Of a stretch of 64,000 bases of DNA, positions 1 to 8,919 are shown one piece after another. Made by a program: the position numbers and the translations under genes. The notes beneath the pieces were generated by a model that made no database searches, was not told where the DNA came from, and saw only the letters and a program-made list of their open reading frames with translations. Numbering within the stretch: position 1 is the stretch's first letter; each line of letters starts with the position of its first letter. Source of the stretch: Hyphomicrobiales bacterium (GTDB lineage: Bacteria > Pseudomonadota > Alphaproteobacteria > Rhizobiales > Rhizobiaceae); the NCBI GenBank assembly GCA_900467685.1, contig UBQX01000021.1:62001-126000 (forward strand). The letters are read 5' to 3'.

Positions 1-1038
1 GCTTTCCATGCCCTTCTGGAAGCTTTCCGGCGTCAGGTCCTTGCCGGCGGCTTCAAGGCCGCGCACCAGCGATTCAGCCGCCGAACGGCCGAGAAGCGCG
101 CCGGTGGATGGGAATTCGCCGGCAGCCTTCTGGTAGCTGTCGACCCATGCCTTCACTTCCGGAACGTTCATGCGGGCGACGATGTCGGGCCAGCCGGCAC
201 CGGCATAGAAGCCGTCCGTCACGCCGCCCGGAACCTTGGCGATGGCGGTGTGGAACGAGGCGGAAGCGCCGATGAACTTGACGTCGTTCCAGCCCATCTT
301 CTTGGCGGTGGCGACCGCGGTGATGACCTGACGCACGCCGAGCGCAATCGCGATCGTGTCGCAGCCGGCGCCCTTGAGCTTGGTCAGCGAACCGGCAAAG
401 TCCTGCTCATCCGGCTTGTGCGTGGTCTCGGCCACGAAGGTCAGGCCGAATTCCTTCACCGCCGCATCCGTGCCGTCCTTCAGCTCCTGGCCGAAGTCGG
501 AGGGGATGTACATGGCGCAGATCTTCTTGGCACCTTCCTTCTCGGCCAGATATTTCAGGCCCAGACGCGTCTGGTCGAAATAGGACGAGAAGCCCGCATA
601 TTTGTAAGGTGAGGGCGGCTCGACCATCTGGCGTGCCGAAGTGAGCGGCGCGATATTGGCGACCTTGTTCTTCTCCAGAAGCGGGAAGGACGCGATGTTG
701 ATCGGCGTGCCGAGCTGCAGCAGCATGGCGAAGATCTTGTCGGAATTGACCAGCTTGTTCAGGTTCTGCGTGGCCTTGGGCACCTGATAGCCGTGGTCCT
801 CCACCACGAACTTGATCTTGCGACCGTTGACGCCGCCCTTGGCGTTGATTTCGTCGAAATAGAGCCCGGCGGCCTTGACGGCGGGCGCGCCGAAGGCGGC
901 GAAGATGCCCGACATGTCCTGGTTCGAGCCGATCACGACTTCCGTGTCGGTCACCCCTTGCGCGCCGGCAGCACCGGCGGCGAGCAGGCTTGCACCGGCC
1001 AGAAGACCGGTAATGGCTGCTTTCATCTGCTTTTTCAT
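1..1038 (-). CDS. Branched-chain-amino-acid-type ABC transporter periplasmic binding protein (C-terminus cut by window edge)
   Basis: The reading frame starts at 1038 after a GGAGGAGG-like ribosome site and stays open to base 1, giving 346 residues of a protein normally near 390. The first ~26 residues (KK, then an Ala/Leu/Gly-rich stretch ending AGA) form a signal peptide. The mature part begins with the family pattern TDTEVVIGSNQDMSG, followed by GVNGRKI and VEDHGYQVP, typical of type I periplasmic binding proteins (LivK/LivJ-like, PF13458). It is the last visible gene of the operon livH-M-G-F-acyl-CoA ligase, 20 bp after the ligase stop. The ligand cannot be read from sequence; the adjacent ligase suggests a carboxylic acid as much as an amino acid. 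Confidence 0.9.
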   Translation of the reverse strand, partial: MKKQMKAAITGLLAGASLLAAGAAGAQGVTDTEVVIGSNQDMSGIFAAFGAPAVKAAGLYFDEINAKGGVNGRKIKFVVEDHGYQVPKATQNLNKLVNSDKIFAMLLQLGTPINIASFPLLEKNKVANIAPLTSARQMVEPPSPYKYAGFSSYFDQTRLGLKYLAEKEGAKKICAMYIPSDFGQELKDGTDAAVKEFGLTFVAETTHKPDEQDFAGSLTKLKGAGCDTIAIALGVRQVITAVATAKKMGWNDVKFIGASASFHTAIAKVPGGVTDGFYAGAGWPDIVARMNVPEVKAWVDSYQKAAGEFPSTGALLGRSAAESLVRGLEAAGKDLTPESFQKGMES

Positions 1039-1058
1039 GTTCTTCCTCCTCCAAAAGT

Positions 1059-2963
1059 TCATGCTGCCTTCTCCTCGGCATACATGTCGTCGATCAGCGC
1101 CTTATGTTTCTTCTCCACGAAGCTGCGCTTGAGCTTCATGGTCGGGGTCAGCTCATCGTCCTCCGCGGTGAGCAGTATGTCGATCAATCGGAACTTCTTG
1201 ACCTGCTCGACGCGGGCGAAGTCCTTGTTGACCCTTTCGATGATCTCGCCGATCAGTGCCTGGACCTCCGGCCGGGCGCAGAGCGAAGCGAAATCCGAAA
1301 ACGGTATGCGGTGGTCCTGCGCGTATTTCTGCACATTCTCCTGGTCGATCATGACGAGGCAGGTGAGATATTTGCGCCGGTCGCCGATGATCACCGCATC
1401 CGAGATATAAGCTGAGAATTTCAGCCGGTTCTCGAATTCGGCGGGCGTAATGTTCTTGCCGCCGGCGGTGATGATGATGTCCTTGATGCGGCCGGAAATG
1501 CGAAGGTAGCCGGCCTCGTCGAGCTGGCCGGTGTCGCCGGTGCGCAGCCACCCATCCTCCGTCATGGTCTCGGCGGTTTTTTCCGGGTTCTTCCAGTAGC
1601 CACGGAAGACATTGCCGGCGCGGTACTGGATTTCGCCATCGGGTGCGATGCGGATTTGCGATCCCGGGATGGCCGGACCGACGGTGCCGAAGCGGTTGGA
1701 CTCCATCGCGTTGACCGACATCAGTCCGGCGCTTTCCGACATGCCGTAGCCTTCGAGAACGTAGACGCCGATCGCCTTGAACCACTTGAGGATTTCGGGC
1801 GAGATGGGAGCCGCACCTGTCGTCCCGCGCCGCAGCTTGTCGAGGCCGAGCATGCGACGGAGGTTCTTCAGGAGGACGAAATCCCAGAAGGCATAGGCGA
1901 GGCGGGTGGTGGCGGGAACGGGCTTTCCAGCCATCTCGCACTCGACCTTTCTCATGCCTGTGGCGACCGCCCGGTTGAATGCCCAGCGGCCGAGCGGGGT
2001 TGCGTCGGAGGCCATGATGACGACCTGCGAGTAGATCTTTTCCCAGACGCGCGGCACGGCAGTAAAGGCCGTCGGGCTCACCTCGCGGACGTTCTCGAAC
2101 ACCGTTTCCGTGCTTTCGGCGAAGTTCACCGTCGAGCGGGCGGCGATCGGGCCGGAGACCGAAATCATGCGCTCGAGGATATGGCAGAGCGGCAGGAAGC
2201 AGACCTGTTCGTCCTCGGGGAAGACGGGCAACAGAAGCACGTTGGCGGCAATCGTGTACATCATGTTCGAATGGTCGATCATGACGCCCTTCGGCATGCC
2301 GGTCGTGCCGGATGTGTAGATCAGGATGGCGATATCATCCGGTTTCGAAGCAGCGATCTCCTGCTCGATGCGATTTGGCTGGCGCCCTAGCTCCTGACGG
2401 CCCAACTCGTAGAGATCTTCGATGAAGATGACGTTGGGATCGCGGAAATCGTGCAGGCCTTCCGGATCGAAGACGATGACCTTCACGAGGCCCGGCATCT
2501 GGTCGCGGACTTCTAGATATTTGTCGAGCTGTTCGTCATTTTCGAGGAAAAGGAATTTCGTGCCGGAATCGTTGACGATATAGGCAAGCTGGCTCGCCGC
2601 ATCGGTCGTGTAAACGCCGGTGACGATGCCGCCGGCGCACTGGATGCCTAGGTCGGCATAGAGCCACTCCTTGTTGTCCTCCGACAGGATTGCCGCCACG
2701 TCGCCGCGCCCGAAACCCATGGAGATCAGGCCGAGGCCGATCAGCCGGGCGTGCTCGTACCAGTCGTCCCAGCTGTAGGACAGCCAGATGCCGAAGTCCT
2801 TTTCACGATGGGCGGTGCGGCTGCCGAGTTCCCGGCAACGCTTTTCGAAGAGCTTCGGCAGCGTGTCGCAACCGTCGATATAGAAGGGGCCATGGCTGAG
2901 GTCGGCATTGAGTTCGATGCCGTGCACCTTCTGCATGGGCGGAATGTTTGCGATCATGTTCAT
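1059..2963 (-). CDS. AMP-forming acyl-CoA synthetase (long-chain FadD type)
   Basis: This 634-residue ANL-superfamily enzyme would adenylate a carboxylic acid and transfer it to CoA in the cytoplasm. Visible motifs are the phosphate-binding loop ILIYTSGTTGMPKG near residue 215, the A5-type motif GYGMSESAG, the hinge segment WLRTGDTGQLDEAGYLRISGR and GGKNITPAEFEN. The C-terminal TPTMKLKR carries the usual catalytic-lysine region. The reading frame is open further upstream, but the ATG at 2963 (MNMIAN) follows GGGGAAAAGACG and leaves a 13 bp gap to livF, so I prefer it. Its place inside a liv-type ABC operon suggests that it activates the imported substrate. Its length and DxxTP-type hinge fit the bacterial long-chain or bulky-acid subfamily; the substrate is unknown. 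Confidence 0.9.
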   Translation of the reverse strand: MNMIANIPPMQKVHGIELNADLSHGPFYIDGCDTLPKLFEKRCRELGSRTAHREKDFGIWLSYSWDDWYEHARLIGLGLISMGFGRGDVAAILSEDNKEWLYADLGIQCAGGIVTGVYTTDAASQLAYIVNDSGTKFLFLENDEQLDKYLEVRDQMPGLVKVIVFDPEGLHDFRDPNVIFIEDLYELGRQELGRQPNRIEQEIAASKPDDIAILIYTSGTTGMPKGVMIDHSNMMYTIAANVLLLPVFPEDEQVCFLPLCHILERMISVSGPIAARSTVNFAESTETVFENVREVSPTAFTAVPRVWEKIYSQVVIMASDATPLGRWAFNRAVATGMRKVECEMAGKPVPATTRLAYAFWDFVLLKNLRRMLGLDKLRRGTTGAAPISPEILKWFKAIGVYVLEGYGMSESAGLMSVNAMESNRFGTVGPAIPGSQIRIAPDGEIQYRAGNVFRGYWKNPEKTAETMTEDGWLRTGDTGQLDEAGYLRISGRIKDIIITAGGKNITPAEFENRLKFSAYISDAVIIGDRRKYLTCLVMIDQENVQKYAQDHRIPFSDFASLCARPEVQALIGEIIERVNKDFARVEQVKKFRLIDILLTAEDDELTPTMKLKRSFVEKKHKALIDDMYAEEKAA

Positions 2964-2976
2964 CGTCTTTTCCCCC

Positions 2977-3750
2977 TCAACGCCAGGTCTTGCGGTTTTT
3001 CCAGCGGCGCTGTCCACGCTGGCTCTCGCCCTGCTGGCCGAGATAGAATTCCTGGATGTCCTTCGATGCGCGCAATTTCTCCGCCGGGCCGCCCATGACG
3101 ATGCGGCCGAGTTCCATCACGTAGCCATAATGGGCGGCCTCCAGCGCGATCTTGGCGTTCTGCTCGACCACCAGCATCGTCACCTTCTGCTCGGCATTGA
3201 GCCGCTTGATGATGGCGAAGATTTCCTTGGTCAGCAGAGGGCTCAAGCCGAGGCTCGGCTCGTCCAGCAGCATGACGCGCGGCCGTGCCATCAGGCCGCG
3301 CCCGATCGCCAGCATCTGCTGTTGACCGCCGGAGAGCGTGCCCGCATCCTGCGTCGAGCGCTCCTTCAGGATCGGGAAGTAGCGGTAGACCATATCGATA
3401 TCGGCGGCGATGCCGGCGCGGTCGGTGCGGGTGAAGGCGCCCATCTTCAGATTGTCCTCGACGGACATCAACGGGAAGATTTCGCGGCCCTCCGGCACCT
3501 GAACGACGCCCTTGCGAACCGAATGATCCGGGTCGCGGCCCTGGATTTCCTCGCCGGACAGCTTCACGGTTCCCTTTTCCGGGTCCATGACGCCGGAAAT
3601 GGTCTTCATCAGCGTCGTCTTGCCCGCGCCGTTTGCGCCCAGCACGGTGACGATCTGACCTTCATGGACCTCGAGGCTGACCCCGCGGATCGCCATGATC
3701 GGACCATAGTAGCTTTCGAGGTTCTCGATCTTCAGAAGCGGTTCGCCCAT
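2977..3750 (-). CDS. livF: Branched-chain-type ABC transporter ATP-binding protein LivF
   Basis: A 257-residue ABC ATPase with Walker A GANGAGKT, signature LSGGQQQ and Walker B VMLLDEPSLG. The segment GREIFPLMSVEDNL is typical of the LivF subfamily. The ATG at 3750 overlaps the livG stop as TGATG and has AGGAGG seven bases upstream; a GTG at 3753 is possible but less likely. It pairs with LivG to power the LivHM channel at the inner membrane. The tail after the ATPase core is slightly long and basic (GQRRWKNRKTWR), unlike the second livF copy in this window, which ends soon after the core. Confidence 0.95.
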   Translation of the reverse strand: MGEPLLKIENLESYYGPIMAIRGVSLEVHEGQIVTVLGANGAGKTTLMKTISGVMDPEKGTVKLSGEEIQGRDPDHSVRKGVVQVPEGREIFPLMSVEDNLKMGAFTRTDRAGIAADIDMVYRYFPILKERSTQDAGTLSGGQQQMLAIGRGLMARPRVMLLDEPSLGLSPLLTKEIFAIIKRLNAEQKVTMLVVEQNAKIALEAAHYGYVMELGRIVMGGPAEKLRASKDIQEFYLGQQGESQRGQRRWKNRKTWR

Positions 3751-4526
3751 CACGCGGCCTCCTCTTCATCGGAGCCGAGATAGGCCTCGACCACCCGTGG
3801 ATCGGTCTGCACTTCGCGCGGCGTGCCGAGCGCCAGCTTCTTCCCATCGGCCAGCGCCAGGACGCGGTCGCAGACGGAAGAGACGAGATGCATGTCGTGC
3901 TCCACCATCAGCACGGTGATGCCCATGACCTTCTTGATGTCCTCGATCCAGAAGGCGACGTCCTGTGTTTCCTCGACCGAGAGGCCGGAGGCCGGTTCGT
4001 CAAGGAGGAGCAGCTTCGGCTGGATGGCGAGCGCGCGGCCCATCTCCACCACCTTGCGCACGCCATAGGGCAGGCCGGCGATGAGCTTTTCGCGATAGGG
4101 CTGGAGGTCGAGGAAGTCGATGGCCTTCTCGACCGCCTCGCGGTGGCGATGCTCCTCGCGCCGGACAAAGGGCGTGAAGAGGAGTTCGGTCAGAAAATTC
4201 GAGCGGCGATGCGTGTAGCGGCCGACCAGCATGTTCTGCAGCACGCTCGCCTGCTCGAACAGCTCGATATTCTGGAAGGTGCGGGCAATGCCCAGCCCTG
4301 CGATCTCGTGCGGGGCCTTGTTGAGAATGCTCTTACCCTCAAAGAGGATATCGCCGGAATAGGGCGTGTAGAAGCGCGAGATCATGTTGAAGATCGTCGA
4401 CTTGCCGGCGCCGTTCGGGCCGACAAGGGCGAAGACCTCGCCTTCCTCGACTGCGAAAGAGACATCGTTGACGGCGGTCAGGCCACCGAATTTCAGGGTG
4501 ACGTTTTTCAGTTCCAGAAGGCTCAT
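3750..4526 (-). CDS. livG: Branched-chain-type ABC transporter ATP-binding protein LivG
   Basis: A 258-residue ABC ATPase: Walker A GPNGAGKS near residue 37, LivG-typical ARTFQNIELF, divergent signature LPYGVRKVVEMGRAL and Walker B LLLLDEPASG. The signature lacks the classical LSGGQ, as is usual for LivG proteins. The start at 4526 overlaps the livM stop by 4 bp (ATGA) and the stop overlaps the livF start, so the three genes are translationally coupled. An open frame upstream of 4526 is an accidental extension inside livM and should not be counted. Confidence 0.95.
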   Translation of the reverse strand: MSLLELKNVTLKFGGLTAVNDVSFAVEEGEVFALVGPNGAGKSTIFNMISRFYTPYSGDILFEGKSILNKAPHEIAGLGIARTFQNIELFEQASVLQNMLVGRYTHRRSNFLTELLFTPFVRREEHRHREAVEKAIDFLDLQPYREKLIAGLPYGVRKVVEMGRALAIQPKLLLLDEPASGLSVEETQDVAFWIEDIKKVMGITVLMVEHDMHLVSSVCDRVLALADGKKLALGTPREVQTDPRVVEAYLGSDEEEAA

Positions 4527-5620
4527 CTGATGCGCTCCGTCTTGAGGTAGCTCTTCTGGCGGCGGAACATGTCGCGCCGGGCGAAGGGGAACAGCTCGAA
4601 ATAGGTGCGGATCTTCACCCAGCGGCCATAGATGCCGAGGGGCTCGAAGAGGATGAAGAGAATGAGGATCGTGCCGAAGATCCCGGTCTCCAGGCCGGGG
4701 ATCGCGATGGAACCGAAATGGAAGATGCTGCCCAGCCCGTCGCGGGCAAAGGCAATGGCCTGCGGCAGGAAGCCGATGACGACGGCGCCGAGGAAGGCGC
4801 CGTGAATGGTTCCGAGCCCGCCGATGACGATCATCAGGATCAGGTTGATCGAGATGACGAGATTGAAGGTCTCCTGGTTGAAGACGCCGGCGAAGTGGCC
4901 CATCAGGGCGCCGCCGATGCCGGTCATGAAGGTGGAGATCGCGAAGGCTGTCGCCTTGGTGCGGGCCACGTTGATGCCCATGGCCTGCGCCGAAATTTCG
5001 GAATCGCGCACGGCTGCGAAGGCGCGACCCAGCGGCGAGCGCTGGATGTTGCGATAGGCGAGCACGATCAGGATGGCGATGGCGAGGATCAGCCAGTAGA
5101 GGCCGGATGCATTGCCGTAGCGGTTGAAGTTGACGCCGAAGATCTCGATGTCCGGCGCGATCAGGCCGTTGACGCCGCCGGTCAGCGGTTCGGCAAGAAC
5201 GATGACGTCTTCCATCATGACCGAGACGGCGAGCGTGGCAATCGCCAGATAGATGCCGTGCAGTCGCGTCACGGGCAGGGCGAAGAGGCCGCCGGCAATG
5301 CCGGTTATGATCCCGCCGAGTGGCAGGGCGAGGATGAAGGGAACGCCCGCGCTTTCCAGCAGCACGCAGGAATAGGCCCCGATCGCCATGAAGGCGGCGT
5401 GGCCGAGGCTTGCCTGTCCGCTCTGGCCGACGAGGAGCATGAGCCCCATGCCGCATATGGCCCAGATGAGCACGTTGGTGGCCTCGCCGGTGAGGAAGTC
5501 GCCGAGGAGGAAGGGCGCGGCGACCGCGACGATCAGCAGGAGCGCATACCAGAAGGCCTGCGCGCCATGCTTGAAGAGGCGGATATCGGCCTCGTAGGTG
5601 GTCTTGAAAACGATCCGCAT
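4523..5620 (-). CDS. livM: Branched-chain-type ABC transporter permease LivM
   Basis: A 365-residue inner-membrane permease with about ten hydrophobic segments. The family-typical MLLVGQSGQASLGHAAFMA sits after the second segment, GRAFAAVRDSEISAQAMGIN is the cytoplasmic coupling (EAA-like) loop, and GGLGTIHGAFLGA follows. I chose ATG 5620 (MRIVFK) because AAGAAGG lies about ten bases upstream and it starts 5 bp after the livH stop; a start seven codons earlier would lie within livH. It forms the heterodimeric channel with LivH. Confidence 0.93.
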   Translation of the reverse strand: MRIVFKTTYEADIRLFKHGAQAFWYALLLIVAVAAPFLLGDFLTGEATNVLIWAICGMGLMLLVGQSGQASLGHAAFMAIGAYSCVLLESAGVPFILALPLGGIITGIAGGLFALPVTRLHGIYLAIATLAVSVMMEDVIVLAEPLTGGVNGLIAPDIEIFGVNFNRYGNASGLYWLILAIAILIVLAYRNIQRSPLGRAFAAVRDSEISAQAMGINVARTKATAFAISTFMTGIGGALMGHFAGVFNQETFNLVISINLILMIVIGGLGTIHGAFLGAVVIGFLPQAIAFARDGLGSIFHFGSIAIPGLETGIFGTILILFILFEPLGIYGRWVKIRTYFELFPFARRDMFRRQKSYLKTERIR

Positions 5621-5624
5621 CGGC

Positions 5625-6500
5625 TCACACCTTCTTTGCACGGACCTGCGACAGCAGGCCGTGGGGGCGAACGATGAGGACGATGAGCAGGATCAGATAG
5701 GGCATGATCTGCGAGACGCCGGCAGCGACATAGCGCGAGGACAGCGGCTCGACGAGGCCGATGATCAGGCCGCCGAGCAGCGCGCCGGGCAGCGAGCCAA
5801 AACCGCCGATAATGGCGGCAGCGGACGCCTTGATGCCGAGAAGGCCGGTCGAGGGGTCGATCGTGCCCTTGGCGGCAAAGAGGATGCCGGCAATTGCAGC
5901 CACCCCGCCGGCGAGCGCCCAGACGAGCGCGTGAACGCGCTTCACCGGAATGCCCATGTAATAGGCGGCGAGCTGGTTCTGCGAGGCGGCCTGCATGGCG
6001 AGGCCGATTTTCGTCTTGGCGAAGAAGAGGTAGAGGCCGGCGGTCAGCAGGATCGTGACGATGATGATGGTCATGTCGTCGAAACCGAGGACAAGACCGC
6101 CGAGGCGAACTTCGCGGCCGGCCAGCGGGCTTTCCAACGATTGCGGTTCATGGCCCCAGATGACGCCTGCGACAAAACGCAGCACGATGCCGAGCGAGAT
6201 GGTCAGAATGACGATGGCGATCTGGCTCTCGCCGAACATGCGGCGGATGAGAAGCGCTTCCACAAGGTAGCCAACCACGCCCATCACGAGCACGGCCAGA
6301 ATGCAGGCAAGCCAGAACGGCAGGCCGAGTTCGTTGGAATTTGCGAAAGTGAGGGTCAGAAATGCCCCCAGCATCATGAAATCGCCCTGGGCAAAATTGA
6401 CGGCTTCCGTCGCCTTATAGATCAGCACGAAGCCGAGAGCGATCAGACCGTAAACGCAGCCATTTGCCAGGCCGCTGATCAGCAATTGCAATAAATCCAC
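5625..6500 (-). CDS. livH: Branched-chain-type ABC transporter permease LivH
   Basis: A 291-residue integral membrane protein, first gene of the left liv operon. The GTG start at 6500 is preceded by GGGAGGGA with good spacing. LivH features include GLANGCVYGLIALGFVLIYK at the N-terminus, AVNFAQGDFMMLGAF, and GGFGSLPGALLGGLIIGLVE near the C-terminus. It partners LivM. The gene lies 88 bp downstream of, and codirectional with, the TetR gene, so the regulator and transporter may share transcripts. Confidence 0.95.
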   Translation of the reverse strand: MDLLQLLISGLANGCVYGLIALGFVLIYKATEAVNFAQGDFMMLGAFLTLTFANSNELGLPFWLACILAVLVMGVVGYLVEALLIRRMFGESQIAIVILTISLGIVLRFVAGVIWGHEPQSLESPLAGREVRLGGLVLGFDDMTIIIVTILLTAGLYLFFAKTKIGLAMQAASQNQLAAYYMGIPVKRVHALVWALAGGVAAIAGILFAAKGTIDPSTGLLGIKASAAAIIGGFGSLPGALLGGLIIGLVEPLSSRYVAAGVSQIMPYLILLIVLIVRPHGLLSQVRAKKV

Positions 6501-6588
6501 TTAGAGGTCCCTCCCTGAACCCTGGCCCTTTGGGCCATCGTGTTTCTTGCTTTTCGGGCAGCCCTCCACTGCCGCGTCGTCATTCTCC

Positions 6589-7260
6589 CTATGCGTTCAA
6601 ACGGTTTGCCGTTGCGGAGTCTCCCAACCCCGCAAGAGCATAATCCGTACATTGCTGCGCGATCCGGCGACGGTCTTGCGCCGTTTCGCCGGGGCGCGGC
6701 TTGTACCAGAAGATCGGCGAGTTCAGCGCCATGAACATGAGCTGCCGCGCGATACTGGGATCTCCGTAATGTATATTGCCATCGCGGGCCGCTTCTTCCA
6801 TAACCGCCTTGAAAAGAGCCGAATAACGGTCGCGGCTTTCAATCAGTGCGTTCAGACGCTCGCGCTGTTCCGGCGTCGTGGAGCCGCGAAGATGGATTTC
6901 CACGCCCTGCCAGACGGAGTGCTGGTAGGCCTGCGTTTCGATCATCGACATGCAATGGGCAAAGGCCATGTCACGCAGGCGCTCGATCGCCGGCGCCTCT
7001 CTTTTCAGGCTGGCGTCGATGGCGGCATAGTTGAACTCCATGCCGACTTCGGCGACCGCGAAGAAGAGGTCGGCCTTGGATGCGAAAAAATGATAGATAC
7101 GGCCCTTGGTGGAGCCAAGCCGGCGGGCGACGTCGTCGATGCTGGTGGAGGCGAAGCCGCGGTCCATGAAGCACTGGGCGGCCATGCGCAGGATCTCGAC
7201 CTGGCCTTCCTCGACCAGACTGCGCTCAAGGTTGCTTTGCGCGGACGCATTCGCGGTCAT
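6589..7260 (-). CDS. TetR/AcrR-family transcriptional regulator
   Basis: This 223-residue protein has an N-terminal TetR helix-turn-helix at about residues 20-66 (AAQCFMDRGFASTSIDDVARR, then GSTKGRIYHFFASKADLF), which is the canonical YYHF/KADL layout. The rest is an all-helical ligand-binding domain whose ligand cannot be predicted. It lies between the liv/acyl-CoA ligase operon (same strand, downstream) and the carrier-protein operon (divergent). A perfect inverted repeat at 7322-7339 in the shared upstream region is a candidate operator. Many TetR proteins next to acyl-CoA ligases respond to acyl-CoA esters; by inference this one may control the left operon, the divergent operon, or both. 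Confidence 0.92.
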   Translation of the reverse strand: MTANASAQSNLERSLVEEGQVEILRMAAQCFMDRGFASTSIDDVARRLGSTKGRIYHFFASKADLFFAVAEVGMEFNYAAIDASLKREAPAIERLRDMAFAHCMSMIETQAYQHSVWQGVEIHLRGSTTPEQRERLNALIESRDRYSALFKAVMEEAARDGNIHYGDPSIARQLMFMALNSPIFWYKPRPGETAQDRRRIAQQCTDYALAGLGDSATANRLNA

Positions 7261-7321
7261 GCCGTCCCGTTCTCCCCGTCTGCCGCCACGTTCACAAGCG
7301 GGCGGTCGTTGCGGGAAGTAG

Positions 7322-7339
7322 ACATACTACTGAGTATGT
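7322..7339. promoter_or_regulatory. Candidate TetR operator (7-4-7 perfect inverted repeat)
   Basis: ACATACT-actg-AGTATGT is a perfect 7 bp inverted repeat with a 4 bp spacer, 62 bp upstream of the TetR start and 144 bp upstream of the carrier-protein start. Size and symmetry fit TetR-family operators. It is the only strong palindrome I found in this intergenic region. Binding is inferred. Confidence 0.55.
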
Positions 7340-7482
7340 TGTCAAGCGGTCCCGTTCTGGGACACACCCTGAGGTTAAGGATTTTTTGTCCATATTCTTT
7401 AGGTCGATCTTATCCTGCCTGTGGTTCTCTTCTCCCCATCATTAGGGATGCTTTCGCACTTTGTTCTGACAAGGAGAAGAAG

Positions 7483-7734
7483 ATGAAGGACAAGATCAGG
7501 GAACTTTTGGGCAAGCTCGGTGGCCTGCCTGTGGCGGTTGATACGCTTGCGGATGGCGCGGATCTCTACGCGGCCGGTCTTTCCTCCTTCGCGTCGGTCC
7601 AGCTCATGCTCGGCATCGAAGACGCCTTCGACATCGAATTTCCGGACCATCTCCTGAACCGCAAGTCGTTCGCCTCGATCGACGCGATTGCCGAAACGGT
7701 GTCGGCCATCGTCGAAGGCCGGGAGGCTGCGTGA
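7483..7734 (+). CDS. Acyl/aminoacyl carrier protein
   Basis: An 83-residue, mostly acidic helical protein of the PP-binding family. The phosphopantetheine site reads LYAAGLSSFASVQLML. Ser35 aligns with the Ser of the usual DSL motif, whose Asp and Leu are replaced by Ser and Phe, a divergence seen in stand-alone carriers served by aminoacyl-tRNA-synthetase-like ligases. The start at 7483 has AAGGAGAAG directly upstream; a long in-frame extension upstream crosses the regulatory region and is not credible. It is the first gene of a four-gene operon and its stop overlaps the next start (TGATG). It is probably loaded with an amino acid by the ligase at 8920-9828. A fatty-acid carrier role is unlikely because it is separate from any fab gene. 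Confidence 0.9.
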   Translation: MKDKIRELLGKLGGLPVAVDTLADGADLYAAGLSSFASVQLMLGIEDAFDIEFPDHLLNRKSFASIDAIAETVSAIVEGREAA

Positions 7735-8915
7735 TGAACATGATGTCTGAAATTCGCGGCGCCGGGCTCGTTGAGCGCGCCCGCGAAGTCGCCGCCGTTG
7801 CCGGCAAACATGCCGATGCCGTCGACAAGGAAGGCCGCTTCCCGCACGAAGCCGTGGCCGCCATGAAGTCGGCGCGCCTCTTCGGCATCCAGGTTCCGAT
7901 CCTTCTGGGGGGCGAGGGCGCCACCATCGCCGAAATCGCCGAAGTCTGCTCGATCATCGCGCAGGAATGCGCCTCGTCGGCCATGATCTTCGCCATGCAT
8001 CACATCAAGCTGTCGAGCTGCGTTTCGCACGGCATGGGCGACGAATGGCACGAGGCCTTCATGCACCGCATCGTGCGCGAACAGCTCCTGCTCGGCTCGG
8101 CCACCACTGAAGCCGGTATCGGCGGCAATCTGCGCAATTCGATCTGCGCCATCGAGGTCGACGGCGACATCTGCCGCCTGACCAAGGAAGCGACCGTCAT
8201 TTCCTACGGCAAGCAGGCCGACGCGATCCTCATCACGTCCCGTTCGCACAAGGAAGCGGCCTCGACCGACCAGGTCATGACCGTGTTCCTCAAGGACCAG
8301 TACACGCTCGAACAGACCCATGTCTGGGATACGATGGGCATGCGCGGCACTTGCTCCGACGGGTTCCTCTTCAAGGCGGAAGCGCCGGCGGTTCAAATCC
8401 TGCCGAAGCCTTTCGCGGAAATCGCGGCTGAATCCATGCTGGCGACCTGCCACCTTCTCTGGTCGGCCACCTGGTATGGCATTGCGCTCAACGCGGTCAC
8501 CCGCGCGCAGGCCTTCGTTCGCGCCGCCGCCCGCGCCAACCCCGGCACGACGCCTCCCGGCGCGCTGCGTCTGGCGGAAGCCACGGCAGAACTGCATCTG
8601 ATCAAGTCCAACGTCATTGCCGGGATCGAGCGCTTCGAAGCGGCCAAGGAAGATCCGGCGCAGCTCTCCTCCTTGGGCTTTGCCGTGGCGATGAACAACG
8701 TCAAGATCGCGACCTCGCAGATGATCCTTTCGGTCATCAACCAGGCGATGATCATCTGCGGCATTGCCGGCTACAAGAACGGCACGCCCTACAGCATTGG
8801 CCGCCACCTGCGCGACGCGCATTCGGCCCAGCTGATGATTTCCAACGAACGCATCCTGTCGAACACCGCGACGATGCTGACCGTCCACAAACTCGACACG
8901 AGCCTGATGGGATAA
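7734..8915 (+). CDS. Acyl-CoA-dehydrogenase-fold flavoprotein
   Basis: A 393-residue protein matching acyl-CoA dehydrogenases throughout. It has an N-terminal helical domain with [19 protein letters not shown], a middle beta domain with [10 protein letters not shown] and [15 protein letters not shown], and a C-terminal helical domain with [19 protein letters not shown]. After RHLRDAH the position that holds the catalytic Glu in medium-chain dehydrogenases (YEGT) reads MISN, so the usual base is not in that place. ATG 7734 overlaps the carrier-protein stop and has GGGAGG upstream. Given the neighbours, the substrate may be an aminoacyl or acyl group on the carrier protein rather than a CoA ester. 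The chemistry could be dehydrogenation with a base elsewhere, or a flavin monooxygenase-like reaction. Confidence 0.88.
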   Translation: MNMMSEIRGAGLVERAREVAAVAGKHADAVDKEGRFPHEAVAAMKSARLFGIQVPILLGGEGATIAEIAEVCSIIAQECASSAMIFAMHHIKLSSCVSHGMGDEWHEAFMHRIVREQLLLGSATTEAGIGGNLRNSICAIEVDGDICRLTKEATVISYGKQADAILITSRSHKEAASTDQVMTVFLKDQYTLEQTHVWDTMGMRGTCSDGFLFKAEAPAVQILPKPFAEIAAESMLATCHLLWSATWYGIALNAVTRAQAFVRAAARANPGTTPPGALRLAEATAELHLIKSNVIAGIERFEAAKEDPAQLSSLGFAVAMNNVKIATSQMILSVINQAMIICGIAGYKNGTPYSIGRHLRDAHSAQLMISNERILSNTATMLTVHKLDTSLMG

Positions 8916-8919
8916 CGCC

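Noticed and set aside
3750-5456. A 568-codon frame that seems to fuse an unknown N-terminal half to LivG
   Set aside because: The N-terminal half is livM read in another frame; LivG proper starts at 4526 with normal length and spacing.
6523-6537. TGGCCC-ttt-GGGCCA hairpin between livH and the TetR gene
   Set aside because: A 3 nt loop and no T-run on the minus strand; it may be chance and does not separate the genes convincingly.
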